Below are positions 16,952-28,064 of a DNA stretch of 64,000 nucleotides, in pieces (the first letter of the stretch is position 1; each line of letters starts with the position of its first letter). The translations under genes were made by a program, and so were the position numbers. Origin of the DNA: Klebsiella aerogenes (lineage in GTDB: Bacteria; Pseudomonadota; Gammaproteobacteria; Enterobacterales; Enterobacteriaceae); contig CP119076.1 in NCBI GenBank assembly GCA_029027985.1, positions 62,001 through 126,000 on the forward strand, written 5' to 3'. Under the pieces are notes generated by a model. It was given only the letters and a program-made list of their open reading frames with translations. It ran no database searches and had not been told where the DNA came from.

Positions 16952-17119
16952 GGATGTTCCTTTTATTTTTGTAGGTACAAGGGATCATTATTTTTATCAA
17001 CTTCCAGTATTTTGGTTATAGCAACTCTGATATTTGAAAGGAACCTGTTGCGGGAAATAGGCACAGATAGCCGCAAATTGCGCACAGGTTTCAGGCCGGG
17101 AGAGAGGGGCTATGTGTTG

Positions 17120-17166
17120 CCCGGGTCAGGCGCAAGCACCGTAACCCGGGAGGAGGGGGTTGCTAC
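17120..17166. repeat. Single REP-like unit at the yicH 3' end
   Basis: Arms CCCGGGT (17120-17126) and ACCCGGG (17144-17150), followed by GGTTGCTAC. Read on the minus strand, GTAGC supplies the TAG stop of yicH. Confidence 0.65.
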
Positions 17167-18872
17167 GGCGTAACCGGAACCGGCGTGGCAGACGCGTTGC
17201 TGACCTCGCCGTCGCGCATCACCTGCGCGGTCTGCTGCTTATCCATATTGGCGGCGCTGAGCTGGCCGTTGACGCTGGGTTTCAGCGGCGCATCCGCCTG
17301 CACGCGGCCGTTTGCCGTTAACTGGAAATTACCGTCACCGTTAATCGGCAGTGCGGGCCAACCCCAGGCTTGCAGAATATTCAGTGGCACGCCGCGGCCA
17401 GTGAAGCTCAGATTGACCTGGCGCTGCGGCAGTTGCGATACCGCGGCGGTGGCTTGCAGGATCCCGCGTTCGGTATAGGCGCTTAGTTCGCTGATGTTAA
17501 CGGTCGAGGCGTTTGCGTTCAGCTTCAGCGACGGGCGACGCACGTCAATGCGGTTAAAGGTCGCGGCGGCGGCATTCAGGGTTGCGCTGCCATTCCACAC
17601 TCCCCATTGGCCCCCTTTCAACAGTTGCAGCTCGCCGCCGTAGCCGTCCAGCGCGGTGATCTGCCACGGGAAGGTCGGATCGATATCGATAATCAGGTTA
17701 CGGCTGGCGCTAAACTTCTTCAGCGTCAGGCTTTGCAGCCAGCCCGGCATCGGCTCCATCCACAACTGTTTCCAGTTGGCCGGGAGGGTGTATTCCAGCC
17801 CGGCGAAGGCGGTATCGTCGAGCACCAGCGCGTTACCGGCGCGCAGCCAGTTCCCGGAGGTGCGTACCATGCCGCCTTCCCAGCGAGAGCTGAACTGGCG
17901 TAGGGCGATACCCTGCGGCGAGAATTCGGCGTTGACGATGGGGTCGAGGAAATTCAGTGAACCGTAGATAAATTCGCTGGCGTTCATCGATAGCGTACCG
18001 TCTTCGCTCTGCCAGCCGTTATGGCTCAGCGTCAGGTTGCGCAAGTTGAGGTCGAGATCGGTGACCGCCCAGCCAGGTCCCTGCAAACGCGCATCGGTCA
18101 CGTCCAGGCGGCCAATCTGCAACGACGGAACGGAGGTCAGCGGCGCGAGGAACTCGTTCAGCGGCTTTGCGCTCTGTAGGCGGATTTCATTCAGACGCAG
18201 ATTATCAACCAGCCAGCTGCCATCAGCGCGGCGTTTGGCGTTACCGGTCAGCGTACCGCGCGCGATGTCGGCGCCAAGGGTGCTCAGGGTGACCTCGCCG
18301 TTATTTATTTCCCCCTGGATCAGCACGTTGTTGGCTTCGACGCCGTTGAGGTTCATCGAGCCGGCGCTCATCTGGATTTGCGCCTGCCTGCCCAGCACGT
18401 CGCCCGCTTCGGGCTGCCATGGCATCACGCCGCCGGTGACGCGCTGGGCGCTCAGGCTCCAGTCGCTTTCCGGGCTATTAAAAGCCATGTCGCGCAACTG
18501 TAGACGATCGGCGGCAAACGGCATCGATGCGGAGGCGGGAGAAAGATTCAGGGTGCCACTGCTGAGCACGATTTCATCGGCGTGCAGCGGATCGCTGAGC
18601 TGACGCGTGCTGAAGCCGATATCCACCGTTTTGGCGACCAGAGTCGGCGGCTTGCCGTCGCGGCCAAAGATGACATTTTGTAGCTGCAGATGCAGCGGGG
18701 AAGAGAAGTCATGCTCCATCTTATCGAAGACAATTTTCCAGCCGGTGCTTTCACTTAACCAACTGCTGGCCTGGCGAGCGCCCCAGCGGGTTTGCAGAGC
18801 AAAGTAAGCCGCGACAATGACAACCAGCAGGGCGATCAGTAGCCAGAGAATCAGCTTTCCAAGAAATTTCAT
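17163..18872 (-). CDS. yicH: AsmA-family inner-membrane anchored protein YicH
   Basis: The 569-aa protein matches E. coli YicH in length and sequence. One N-terminal membrane segment (MKFLGKLILWLLIALLVVI) is followed by a long periplasmic beta-rich region, with conserved stretches such as ADRLQLRDMAFNSPESDW and EFSPQGIALRQFSSRWEGGM. AsmA-like proteins are thought to act in lipid traffic or envelope homeostasis; the role of YicH itself is not established. A start eight codons upstream is open, but the conserved beginning is MKFLGK at 18872. It is a single gene between the accessory sugar locus and xanP. Confidence 0.92.
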   Translation of the reverse strand: MKFLGKLILWLLIALLVVIVAAYFALQTRWGARQASSWLSESTGWKIVFDKMEHDFSSPLHLQLQNVIFGRDGKPPTLVAKTVDIGFSTRQLSDPLHADEIVLSSGTLNLSPASASMPFAADRLQLRDMAFNSPESDWSLSAQRVTGGVMPWQPEAGDVLGRQAQIQMSAGSMNLNGVEANNVLIQGEINNGEVTLSTLGADIARGTLTGNAKRRADGSWLVDNLRLNEIRLQSAKPLNEFLAPLTSVPSLQIGRLDVTDARLQGPGWAVTDLDLNLRNLTLSHNGWQSEDGTLSMNASEFIYGSLNFLDPIVNAEFSPQGIALRQFSSRWEGGMVRTSGNWLRAGNALVLDDTAFAGLEYTLPANWKQLWMEPMPGWLQSLTLKKFSASRNLIIDIDPTFPWQITALDGYGGELQLLKGGQWGVWNGSATLNAAAATFNRIDVRRPSLKLNANASTVNISELSAYTERGILQATAAVSQLPQRQVNLSFTGRGVPLNILQAWGWPALPINGDGNFQLTANGRVQADAPLKPSVNGQLSAANMDKQQTAQVMRDGEVSNASATPVPVTP

Positions 18873-18989
18873 GATCTTCCATCCTGACGAGGACACATCA
18901 CCGTGTTATGCACGATTTATGCGCAATCCTCAAGGCTGGAATGGTGAAATGAGATGAAGAGATGTTACCGCCGCAGGGTGTGGCTTGCG

Positions 18990-19019
18990 CTCCCCGGCCG
19001 CGATTGCGCCGCCGGGGAG
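18990..19019. repeat. GC-rich hairpin between yicH and xanP
   Basis: Inverted repeat CTCCCCGGC / GCCGGGGAG with a 12-base loop, 15 bp after the xanP stop on the minus strand. There is no T-run, so it looks more like a REP-type hairpin than a classical terminator. Confidence 0.5.
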
Positions 19020-19034
19020 AACGCGATTGCTGGT

Positions 19035-20426
19035 TTAGTTCTTCTCTGGCGGGAAGATTAAATTCAGAACAATCGCCGTGATACCGCCAGCGGCAATACC
19101 GGAGGAGAGCAGGTTCTTCAGCCAGTCTGGGGCAAACTGCAGGATCAGCGGCTGCTGAGAAACCCCGAGCCCTACCGCCAGCGACAGGGCGATAATCAGG
19201 ATGGCGCGGCGATTCAACGGCTCGCGGGAGACGATACGCACGCCGGAAGCGGCGATAGTCCCGAACATCACCAGCGTTGCGCCGCCGAGTACCGGCTCAG
19301 GAATATGCTGCACAAAACCGCTCACCGCCGGGAACAGACCGAGCACAATCAACATCAGCGCCACTACAAAACCCACATAGCGGCTGGCAACGCCGGTCAA
19401 CTGGATCACCCCATTGTTCTGGCCGAAGCAGGAGTTCGGGAAGGTGTTGAAAACCGCGGAAACAAACGAGTTCAGGCCGTTAGCCAGCACACCGCCTTTC
19501 AAACGTCTCATATATAGCGGGCCGGAAACCGGCTGCTCGGAAACGTCAGAGGTGGCGGTGATATCACCGATGGTTTCCAGCGAGGTGATCATAAAGACCA
19601 GCATCAGCGGCAGCAGCAGACTCCAGTCGATACCCAGGCCGTAGTAGAGCGGCGTCGGGATGGTAATCAGGCTGCTGTTGGTCGGCGCGGTGTGGGCCGG
19701 CAACATATCGAGGAGCCACGCCGCCAGGTAGCCTGCGGCCATGGCGATCACCAGCGAGGCGATACGCAGGTACGGGTTGCGCTGACGGTTGAGGAGGATA
19801 ATCAGCGCCAGCACAATGCCTGCCAGCAGCAGGTTTTTCGGCGCGCCGAAGGTATGGTCGGCCATGGCTGCATAACCGCCGCCGATAGAGGTCAGGCCGA
19901 CCTGAATCAACGACAGACCGATAATCATCACCACCACGCCGGAAACCAACGGAGTAATGATGCGGCGGGCGAGATGCAGGATCCGCGAGAGGACCATCTC
20001 GGTGCAGCTCGCCAGCATCAGGGTGCCGAACAGCGCGGCCATCATTGTTGGGACGTCGGCGCCGCCGGTTTTCAGCGCGGTGCCGCCCATGATCAGCGGC
20101 GCGACGAAGTTGAAGCTGGTGCCCTGGATGGAGAGCAACCCGGAGCCGACCGGCCCCCAGGCTTTAATCTGGATAATGGATGCCACGCCGGAGGCGAACA
20201 GCGACATGCTGATGATGTGTTGCGTATCTTCGGCTGGGAGGCCGAGCGCCTGACAGATGAGCAGCGCCGGGGTGATGACCGCGACAAACATCGCCAGCAG
20301 GTGCTGGAAAGCGGCGAATAGCGTTTGTGGTAGCGGCGGGCGGTCTTCGAGGCGATAGATTAATTCGCTGGCTGGTTTATGCGCAACCGGTTGCGCATTT
20401 TCTGACTCTGCGGTCTTAACGGACAT
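19035..20426 (-). CDS. xanP: Xanthine:proton symporter
   Basis: A 463-aa polytopic membrane protein of the NAT/NCS2 nucleobase family, almost the same as E. coli XanP. It carries the signature [14 protein letters not shown] and the conserved [14 protein letters not shown] helix. It imports xanthine using the proton gradient. The start [14 protein letters not shown] at 20426 was preferred to an upstream ATG at 20441 because it matches the family beginning. A PurR-type operator lies 53 bp upstream, pointing to purine repression. Divergent gltS follows, as in E. coli. Confidence 0.95.
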   Translation of the reverse strand: MSVKTAESENAQPVAHKPASELIYRLEDRPPLPQTLFAAFQHLLAMFVAVITPALLICQALGLPAEDTQHIISMSLFASGVASIIQIKAWGPVGSGLLSIQGTSFNFVAPLIMGGTALKTGGADVPTMMAALFGTLMLASCTEMVLSRILHLARRIITPLVSGVVVMIIGLSLIQVGLTSIGGGYAAMADHTFGAPKNLLLAGIVLALIILLNRQRNPYLRIASLVIAMAAGYLAAWLLDMLPAHTAPTNSSLITIPTPLYYGLGIDWSLLLPLMLVFMITSLETIGDITATSDVSEQPVSGPLYMRRLKGGVLANGLNSFVSAVFNTFPNSCFGQNNGVIQLTGVASRYVGFVVALMLIVLGLFPAVSGFVQHIPEPVLGGATLVMFGTIAASGVRIVSREPLNRRAILIIALSLAVGLGVSQQPLILQFAPDWLKNLLSSGIAAGGITAIVLNLIFPPEKN

Positions 20427-20478
20427 CACAAACAATCCCAAGGTGGCAAAGCGGGAATTTTATCGGACTGTAGACTAA

Positions 20479-20494
20479 AAGCAAACGTTTGCCA
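20479..20494 (-). promoter_or_regulatory. PurR operator upstream of xanP
   Basis: The stretch AAGCAAACGTTTGCCA contains the perfect palindrome GCAAACGTTTGC, the core of the PurR box. Its position 53-68 bp before the xanP start fits repression of purine uptake when hypoxanthine or guanine is plentiful. Confidence 0.75.
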
Positions 20495-20713
20495 GCCTTT
20501 GGCGCAAAAAATATCCGCAGCGAATACATGTAACAAAATAATTAACATTTTGTATGCTTGATCGCATCAACGCTAATACAAAATATCTTTTCCTGTCATT
20601 TTTTACGCACTTCTGCTTAAAATCGCATCCCGATTCCTCAAGATGAGAAGTAATCGACACCGGGAATATCGTCGCGTGTGAATGGATCATGCGCCTATAA
20701 GGAGCTCTTTTTT

Positions 20714-21916
20714 ATGTTTCATCTCGATACCTTATCGACGCTCGTTGCCGCAACCATGGTGTTGCTATTAGGGCGAAAACTCGTCCAGACCGTCCCTTTC
20801 CTCAAGAAATACACTATCCCTGAACCCGTCGCGGGTGGCCTGCTGGTGGCATTGGCGCTGCTGGCGCTGAAAAAAAGCATGGATATCGAAATTGATTTCG
20901 ATATGAGTCTGAAAGACCCATTGATGCTGGCGTTTTTCGCTACCATCGGCCTTAACGCCAATCTCGCCAGCCTGCGCGCGGGCGGCAAGGTGCTTGGTAC
21001 GTTCCTGATTGTGGTGGTTGGCCTGTTGCTGCTGCAAAACGCCCTCGGTATCGGCATGGCGAAGCTGCTGGGGCTGGATCCGTTGATGGGCCTGCTGGCT
21101 GGTTCTATTACTCTGTCCGGCGGCCACGGCACCGGGGCGGCATGGAGCAAGCTGTTTGTTGAGCGCTACGGTTTTGCCAACGCCACCGAAGTGGCAATGG
21201 CTTGCGCAACCTTCGGGTTGGTGCTCGGCGGCCTGATTGGCGGCCCGGTCGCGCGTTACCTGGTGAAACACTCTTCTTCGCCGGACGGTACGCCGGACGA
21301 CCAGATGGCGCCGACGGCGTTTGAAAAGCCAGATATGGGCCGCATGATCACCTCGCTGGTGCTGATCGAAAGTATTGCCTTAATCGCTATCTGTCTGACG
21401 ATAGGTAAGGTGGTTGCGCAACTGTTGGCGGGTTCTGTTTTTGAATTGCCAACTTTCGTCTGCGTGCTGTTTATCGGCGTGATCCTCAGCAATGGTCTGG
21501 CGCTGGCGGGGCTGTATCGCGTGTTTGACCGCGCGGTGTCGGTGCTGGGCAACGTTAGTCTGTCGCTGTTCCTCGCGATGGCGCTGATGAGCCTCAAGCT
21601 GTGGGAGCTGGCGTCGCTGGCGCTGCCGATGATTATTATTCTGGCGGTGCAGGCGGTGGCGATGGCGCTGTATGCGGTGTTCGTGACCTATCGCATGATG
21701 GGCAAGAACTATGATGCTGCCGTGTTGGCTGCCGGTCATTGCGGGTTTGGTCTCGGCGCGACGCCGACGGCGATTGCCAATATGCAGGCGATTACCGACC
21801 GTTTCGGTCCGTCGCATATGGCGTTCCTGGTGGTGCCGATGGTGGGGGCGTTCTTTATCGATATCGTCAACGCGCTGGTGATTAAGCTGTATCTGCTGCT
21901 GCCAATATTTGGCTAG
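20714..21916 (+). CDS. gltS: Sodium/glutamate symporter
   Basis: A 400-aa inner-membrane protein, near identical to E. coli GltS (401 aa). It starts MFHLDTLSTLVAA and carries the paired family loops GGHGTGAAWSKLF and AGHCGFGLGATPTAIANMQA that form the re-entrant hairpins. It takes up L-glutamate with sodium. An ATG 36 bases upstream is in frame, but the conserved beginning and the nearby AAGGAG support 20714. In E. coli the gene converges on recG; here it converges on glpK because a foreign block starts directly after it. Confidence 0.95.
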   Translation: MFHLDTLSTLVAATMVLLLGRKLVQTVPFLKKYTIPEPVAGGLLVALALLALKKSMDIEIDFDMSLKDPLMLAFFATIGLNANLASLRAGGKVLGTFLIVVVGLLLLQNALGIGMAKLLGLDPLMGLLAGSITLSGGHGTGAAWSKLFVERYGFANATEVAMACATFGLVLGGLIGGPVARYLVKHSSSPDGTPDDQMAPTAFEKPDMGRMITSLVLIESIALIAICLTIGKVVAQLLAGSVFELPTFVCVLFIGVILSNGLALAGLYRVFDRAVSVLGNVSLSLFLAMALMSLKLWELASLALPMIIILAVQAVAMALYAVFVTYRMMGKNYDAAVLAAGHCGFGLGATPTAIANMQAITDRFGPSHMAFLVVPMVGAFFIDIVNALVIKLYLLLPIFG

Positions 21917-21925
21917 TGCGCGCCT

Positions 21926-21999
21926 GGTAGCCCGGGCGCGGGCTACCATTGAATCGGCAGTGGGGTTGTAGCCCCGGTGAGCGATAGCGAGACCGGGGA
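21926..21999. repeat. REP-like units at the gltS/glpK junction
   Basis: A compact dyad GGTAGCCC ... GGGCTACC (21926-21947) and a second hairpin GTAGCCCCGG ... CCGGGG (21968-21999) fill the gap between the convergent stops of gltS and glpK. This is one edge of the transposed glp-sbp-tpiA block. Confidence 0.7.
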
Positions 22000-22006
22000 T
22001 GTCTTC

Positions 22007-23539
<1,533 letters not shown>

Positions 23540-24388
23540 TTACAGCGAAGCTTTTTGTTGCGACGTAGAAGAAGCAGACTCTTTTTCTTCCTCGACGCAG
23601 GTGTCGCAAGGCAGATGGCGGCCGATAAATTTACGGTAGCTGAATGCGCCCAGCGCCGCGCCGACCACCGGTGCGCACAGCGGCACCAGGAAATAAGGAA
23701 TATCTTTGCCACCAGTGAAGGCGACGTCGCCCCAGCCTGCCAGCCAGGCGAAGGTTTTTGGTCCGAGGTCACGCGCCGGGTTCATGGCAAAGCCCGTCAA
23801 CGGGCCCATCGATGCGCCAATGACGGCAATCAATAAACCGATCAGCAGCGGCGCCAGCGGGCCGCGCGGCACGCCGTTGCCATCGTCGGTCAGCGCTAAA
23901 ATCACGCCCATCAGGATAGCGGTAATCACCATTTCTACCGCGAAGGCCTGCACAAAATTGATATGCGGATTCGGGTAGGTTGAGAAGATACCGGCCAGCT
24001 CAAGGCTTTCCACGCTGCCGCGTACCATATTGTGGGTGTGTTCGAAATCGAAGAAAAGATTGTAATAAAGCCCGTAAACTAATGCCGCAGCGCAAAAGGC
24101 GCCAGCGAATTGCGCAATAATGAAAGGAACGACTTTGCGCCCGTCGAAGCAGGCGAATAACCATAAGGCGATGGTGACCGCCGGGTTAAGGTGCGCACCA
24201 GATACGCCTGCGGTCAGGTAGATAGCCATGGCTACACCCAAACCCCAGATGATGCTGATTTCCCACTGACCGAAGCTGGCTCCCGCAACTTTGAGCGCGG
24301 CTACGCACCCAACGCCGAAAAAGATCAACAACCCGGTACCGAGAAACTCTGCGATGCACTGGCCTTTTAATGTTGATGTCTGGCTCAT
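23540..24388 (-). CDS. glpF: Glycerol facilitator, aquaglyceroporin
   Basis: The 282-aa MIP-family channel has six membrane helices and both selectivity loops: NPA at residues 68-70 (GAHLNPAVTI) and NPAR in GFAMNPARDLG near residue 203. It lets glycerol diffuse through the inner membrane for trapping by GlpK. First gene of the glpFK transcript. The 438-bp upstream region, shared with divergent zapB, contains a GlpR-type operator. Length equals E. coli GlpF within one residue. Confidence 0.96.
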   Translation of the reverse strand: MSQTSTLKGQCIAEFLGTGLLIFFGVGCVAALKVAGASFGQWEISIIWGLGVAMAIYLTAGVSGAHLNPAVTIALWLFACFDGRKVVPFIIAQFAGAFCAAALVYGLYYNLFFDFEHTHNMVRGSVESLELAGIFSTYPNPHINFVQAFAVEMVITAILMGVILALTDDGNGVPRGPLAPLLIGLLIAVIGASMGPLTGFAMNPARDLGPKTFAWLAGWGDVAFTGGKDIPYFLVPLCAPVVGAALGAFSYRKFIGRHLPCDTCVEEEKESASSTSQQKASL

Positions 24389-24466
24389 AATCGGATCCTG
24401 AAGCGAAGTGATTATTGTATGTATGTTGGTCGCAGACGACCATTGTGCCGTGTAGGCATAGTGTTA

Positions 24467-24486
24467 ATTTATCGTTAACGAGCATA
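24467..24486 (-). promoter_or_regulatory. GlpR operator candidate before glpF
   Basis: Minus-strand TATGCTCGTTAACGATAAAT matches 14 of 20 positions of the GlpR consensus dyad, with the central TCG ... TAACGA preserved. A further partial match follows around 24490-24510 (TTTCGATATTT). Repression of glpFK in the absence of glycerol 3-phosphate is expected. The remainder of 24389-24826 shows no gene. Confidence 0.6.
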
Positions 24487-24826
24487 AACGAGAAATATCG
24501 AAATTTAAATTTGTGTTCCTCGTCAAGAAAATGAGCGTTTTCGCGCCATAAACGCGTGTTGCGACACATTTGCGCACCACTTTCGGGGTATTTTGTTAAC
24601 GTGTTGATTAACAATCACCAGAGAAGTTCCGGGCAATTGCCGCGAACTCACCAGGTAAAGACTGAAAAGTGTTGCAAACCGCAATCTGCGCGGGTTGTCG
24701 CTGGACAGGTGAGGCGGGGATTCATACAATCGACGACAACACCGCTATTGTGCGCTAATTCGTTAAGGCGGGACTGCGTATACGAAACAAGAGTTTCTAT
24801 CAACGCCTTGCAAGATCAGGAGAGGT

Positions 24827-25072
24827 ATGACGATGTCATTAGAAGTGTTTGAGAAATTAGAATCTAAAGTTCAGCAGGCGATTGATACCATCACTCTGTT
24901 GCAGATGGAAATCGAAGAGCTGAAAGAAAAGAACAACACGCTGGCGCAGGAAGTACAGAGCGCGCAGCACGGCCGTGAGGAACTGGAGCGTGAAAACGGC
25001 CAGCTGAGAGAGCAACAGCAGGGTTGGCAGGATCGTCTGCAGGCGCTGCTGGGCCGCATGGAAGAAGTCTAA
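24827..25072 (+). CDS. zapB: Cell division factor ZapB
   Basis: An 81-aa protein that is coiled coil from end to end (heptad leucines through [15 protein letters not shown] and on to LLGRMEEV), almost identical to E. coli ZapB. It is a non-essential, abundant part of the division ring that interacts with FtsZ through ZapA and links to MatP at the terminus. Start 24827 has AGGAGAGG directly upstream; a second ATG at 24833 is possible. In E. coli rraA and menA lie beyond zapB; here sbp follows instead, which marks the novel joint of the rearranged block. Confidence 0.95.
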   Translation: MTMSLEVFEKLESKVQQAIDTITLLQMEIEELKEKNNTLAQEVQSAQHGREELERENGQLREQQQGWQDRLQALLGRMEEV

Positions 25073-25081
25073 TCGTCTCTC

Positions 25082-25112
25082 ACCCTCTCCCGTTCGGGGG
25101 AGGGTTCTCTTT
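25082..25112 (+). terminator. Terminator after zapB
   Basis: Stem ACCCTCTCCC / GGGGGAGGGT with a short GTTC loop, followed by TCTCTTT, nine bases after the zapB stop. Confidence 0.75.
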
Positions 25113-25223
25113 ATCTCCTCGTTATACCACCAGGTTATAGCCAATCTTTTTTTATTCTTTAATCATTGGTTCGCTTTCTGGCACGCTTAACACATCACAA
25201 CACGACATATAGAGAGCGGTGCG

Positions 25224-26213
25224 ATGAATAAGTGGGGCGTGGGGTTAACTCTGTTGCTGGCATCCGCCAGCGTGCTGGCAAAAGACATTCAGCTGTTAAA
25301 TGTATCGTACGATCCGACGCGTGAACTGTACGAACAGTACAACAAAGCATTCAGCGCGCACTGGAAGCAGGAAACCGGCGATAACGTGGTGATTCGCCAG
25401 TCGCACGGCGGCTCCGGCAAACAGGCCACTTCTGTCATCAACGGCATTGAAGCCGATGTGGTGACGCTGGCGCTGGCCTATGATGTTGACGCTATCGCCG
25501 AACGCGGGCGTATCGATAAAAACTGGCTGAAGCGCCTGCCGGATAACTCCGCGCCGTATACCTCGACCATCGTGTTCCTCGTCCGCAAGGGCAACCCGAA
25601 ACAGATCCATGACTGGAACGACCTGATTAAACCGGGCGTATCGGTCATCACCCCGAACCCGAAAAGCTCCGGCGGCGCTCGCTGGAACTACCTGGCGGCC
25701 TGGGGCTATGCCCTGCATCAGAACCACGGCGATCAGGCTAAAGCGCAGGAATTCGTGAAGGCGCTGTATAAAAACGTCGAAGTGCTGGATTCCGGCGCGC
25801 GCGGTTCTACCAATACCTTTGTGGAACGCGGGATTGGCGATGTGCTGATCGCCTGGGAAAACGAAGCGCTGCTGGCGGCGAATGAGCTGGGTAAAGATAA
25901 GTTTGAAATCGTGACCCCGAGCGAGTCGATTCTGGCTGAACCGACGGTTTCCGTCGTCGATAAAGTGGTGGATAAGAAAGGGACTCGCCAGGTGGCGGAA
26001 GCCTATCTGAAGTATCTCTACTCGCCGGAAGGCCAGGAGATCGCCGCGAAGAACTTCTACCGCCCGCGTGATCCGAACGTTGCCGCGAAATATGCCAATG
26101 AATTCCCGAAACTGAAGCTGTTCACCATCGATCAGGAGTTCGGCGGCTGGGCGAAAGCGCAGAAGGCACACTTCTCCAATGGCGGCACCTTCGACCAGAT
26201 TAGCCAGCGTTAA
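25224..26213 (+). CDS. sbp: Periplasmic sulfate-binding protein
   Basis: The 329-aa precursor, same length as in E. coli, has a signal peptide [19 protein letters not shown] cut before KDIQLL. Motifs of the sulfate-binding fold are intact: [49 protein letters not shown]. It captures sulfate (and thiosulfate) for the CysTWA ABC importer encoded elsewhere. A good terminator follows, so it is monocistronic. In E. coli its left neighbour is pfkA; here it is zapB, 151 bp away. Confidence 0.96.
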   Translation: MNKWGVGLTLLLASASVLAKDIQLLNVSYDPTRELYEQYNKAFSAHWKQETGDNVVIRQSHGGSGKQATSVINGIEADVVTLALAYDVDAIAERGRIDKNWLKRLPDNSAPYTSTIVFLVRKGNPKQIHDWNDLIKPGVSVITPNPKSSGGARWNYLAAWGYALHQNHGDQAKAQEFVKALYKNVEVLDSGARGSTNTFVERGIGDVLIAWENEALLAANELGKDKFEIVTPSESILAEPTVSVVDKVVDKKGTRQVAEAYLKYLYSPEGQEIAAKNFYRPRDPNVAAKYANEFPKLKLFTIDQEFGGWAKAQKAHFSNGGTFDQISQR

Positions 26214-26220
26214 TCCTGTT

Positions 26221-26243
26221 GCCCCGCTTTGGCGGGGTTTTCC
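26221..26243 (+). terminator. Terminator after sbp
   Basis: Stem GCCCCGC / GCGGGGT with TTTG loop, then TTTCC, seven bases after the sbp stop and directly before the repeat array. Confidence 0.8.
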
Positions 26244-26253
26244 CTATGACTGG

Positions 26254-27160
26254 GAGGAGTAGCCCGGGTAAGGCGCCAGCCGCGACCCGGGATCCCCTGC
26301 TTGCGCTACGCTTAGCAGGGCGATACGGCGCATCGCCAACCGGGAGGAGTAGCCCGGGTAAGGTGTCAGCCGCGACCCGGGATCCCCTGCTGCGCTGCGC
26401 TTAGCAGGGCGACATGGCGCATCGCCGGTTGGGAGGAGTAGCCCGGGTAAGGCGTCAGCCGCGACCCGGGATCCCCTGCTTGCGCTGCGCTTAGCAGGGC
26501 TACATGGCGCATCGCCGGTTGGGAGGAGTAGCCCGGGTAAGGCGTCAGCCGCGACCCGGGCTCCCCTGCTTGCGTTACGCTTAGCAGGGCGACATGGCGC
26601 ATCGCCAACTGAGAGGAGTAGCCCGGGTAAGGCGTCAACCTCGACCCGGGATCCCCTGCTTGCGCTACGCTTAGCAGGGCGACATGGCGCATCGCCGGTT
26701 GGGAGGAGTAGCCCGGGTAAGGCGTCAGCCGCGACCCGGGAGCCCCTGCTTGCGCTACGCTTAGCAGGGCGACATGGCGCATCGCCGGTTGGGAGGAGTA
26801 GCCCGGGTAAGGCGTCAGCCGTGACCCGGGATCCCCTGCTGCGCTGCGCTTAGCAGGGCGACACGGCGCATCGCCAACCGGGAGGAGTAGCCCGGGTAAG
26901 GCGTCAGCCGTGACCCGGGATCCCCTGCTGCGCTACGCTTAGCAGGGCTACACGGCGCATCGCCGGTTGGGATGAGTAGCCCGGGTAAGGCGTCAGCCGC
27001 GACCCGGGATCCCCTGCTGCGCTACGCTTAGCAGGGCGACATGGCGCATCGCCGGTTGGGAGGAGTAGCCCGGGTAAGGCGTCAGCCGCGACCCGGGATC
27101 CCCTGCTTGCGTTACGCTTAGCAGGGCGACATGGCGCATCGCTGGTTGGGATGAGTACCC
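26254..27160. repeat. Tandem array of ten ~90-bp REP/BIME-like units
   Basis: Ten units start (AGTAGCCCGGG) at about 26258, 26348, 26437, 26527, 26617, 26707, 26797, 26886, 26975 and 27064, spaced 89-90 bp; a decayed eleventh start lies at 27154. Each unit has hairpin GTAGCCCGGGT ... ACCCGGG and hairpin CCCCTGCT ... AGCAGGG, then a linker containing GGCGCATCGCC. The unit is the reverse complement type of the 13.4-kb array. Only units 3 and 8 keep the second foot as CTAC; the other eight read CGAC or CGAT. The array fills the sbp-cdh gap, over 1 kb with no gene; frames across it are spurious. Confidence 0.93.
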
Positions 27161-27235
27161 CAGGACCCGCCATCTATTTTCATTTAGTCATCAAATTACG
27201 TTACTCTTCCGGTTCTGGCTTAACAGGGAACGAGA

Positions 27236-28000
27236 ATGAGAAGAGTAAAATATTTTTTATGGGCGCTGCTGGTGGTTATCCTGGCGGCGCTGGCTGGCGG
27301 CTATTATTGGCTGCACTCCGGCAACCCGGACGCATTACGCAAGATTGTCCTGCAGCAGTGCGTCCCTAATCAGCAGCAGCATCAAAACCCAGCGCCGTGC
27401 GCGGAAGTGAATCTGCAAGGCGGCTATGTGCTGTTTAAAGACCGCAACGGCCCGCTGCAATATCTGCTGATGCCGACCTATCGTATCAACGGCACCGAAA
27501 GCCCGTTGCTGCTCGATCCACTGACGCTGAACTTCTTCTGGCAGGCGTGGCAGGGGCGTGAAATCATGAGCCAGCGCCACGGCGGACCGATCGATGATAA
27601 CGCGGTATCGCTGGCGATTAATTCGCGTAGTGGACGCACGCAGAACCATTTCCATATTCATATCTCCTGCCTGCGTCCCGATGCGCGCGCGCAGCTGGAT
27701 AATGATGCCGCCGCGATTAGCAGCCGCTGGCTACCGCTGCCGGGCGGGCTTCAGGGTCATGAATATCTGGCGCGCCGGGTGACGGAAGCCGAGCTGGCGC
27801 AGCGTAGCCCATTCCTGATGCTGGCGGAAGAGGTGCCGGAAGCGCGCGAGCATATGGGGCGCTTTGCGCTGGCAATGGCCCGACAGAGCGATGGCTCGCT
27901 GGTGCTGCTGGCGACGGAGCGTAACGTACTGGCGTTAAATCGCGCCTCGGCGGAAGAAATTCAAGATCATAGCTGTGCGATCCTCAACGCAAACCACTAG
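27236..28000 (+). CDS. cdh: CDP-diacylglycerol pyrophosphatase
   Basis: The 254-aa protein has one N-terminal membrane anchor ([20 protein letters not shown]) and a HIT-like catalytic domain with the histidine triad in [12 protein letters not shown]. Other conserved blocks include [16 protein letters not shown] and [19 protein letters not shown], as in E. coli Cdh (251 aa). It hydrolyses CDP-diacylglycerol to CMP and phosphatidate at the inner membrane. Start fits AACAGGGAACGAG upstream. It lies after the repeat array, followed by an SLC13-type permease that E. coli lacks between cdh and tpiA. Confidence 0.93.
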   Translation: MRRVKYFLWALLVVILAALAGGYYWLHSGNPDALRKIVLQQCVPNQQQHQNPAPCAEVNLQGGYVLFKDRNGPLQYLLMPTYRINGTESPLLLDPLTLNFFWQAWQGREIMSQRHGGPIDDNAVSLAINSRSGRTQNHFHIHISCLRPDARAQLDNDAAAISSRWLPLPGGLQGHEYLARRVTEAELAQRSPFLMLAEEVPEAREHMGRFALAMARQSDGSLVLLATERNVLALNRASAEEIQDHSCAILNANH

Positions 28001-28064
28001 TTCTGGCGTTTACCTGTTTCTCCTGTCGTCGTATTCTTGCTGAAAAAAACGACAGGAGACAGGC

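Noticed and set aside
17100-17166. Rho-independent terminator after yicH
   Set aside because: The hairpin has no T-run on the minus strand and matches the REP family better.
19692-20321. Long plus-strand frame (209 codons) inside xanP
   Set aside because: Shadow of the xanP coding strand; composition rich in Gln, Arg and Asp with no ribosome site.
26254-27160. CRISPR array
   Set aside because: The spaced look is superficial: the whole 90-bp unit is conserved, there are no unique spacers, the hairpins have REP feet, and no cas genes are near.
26366-27173. Minus-strand frames of 89 and 138 codons with MRHVALLSVAQAG-type repeats
   Set aside because: Again artefacts of the tandem array; unit length is a multiple of three in places, which keeps frames open.
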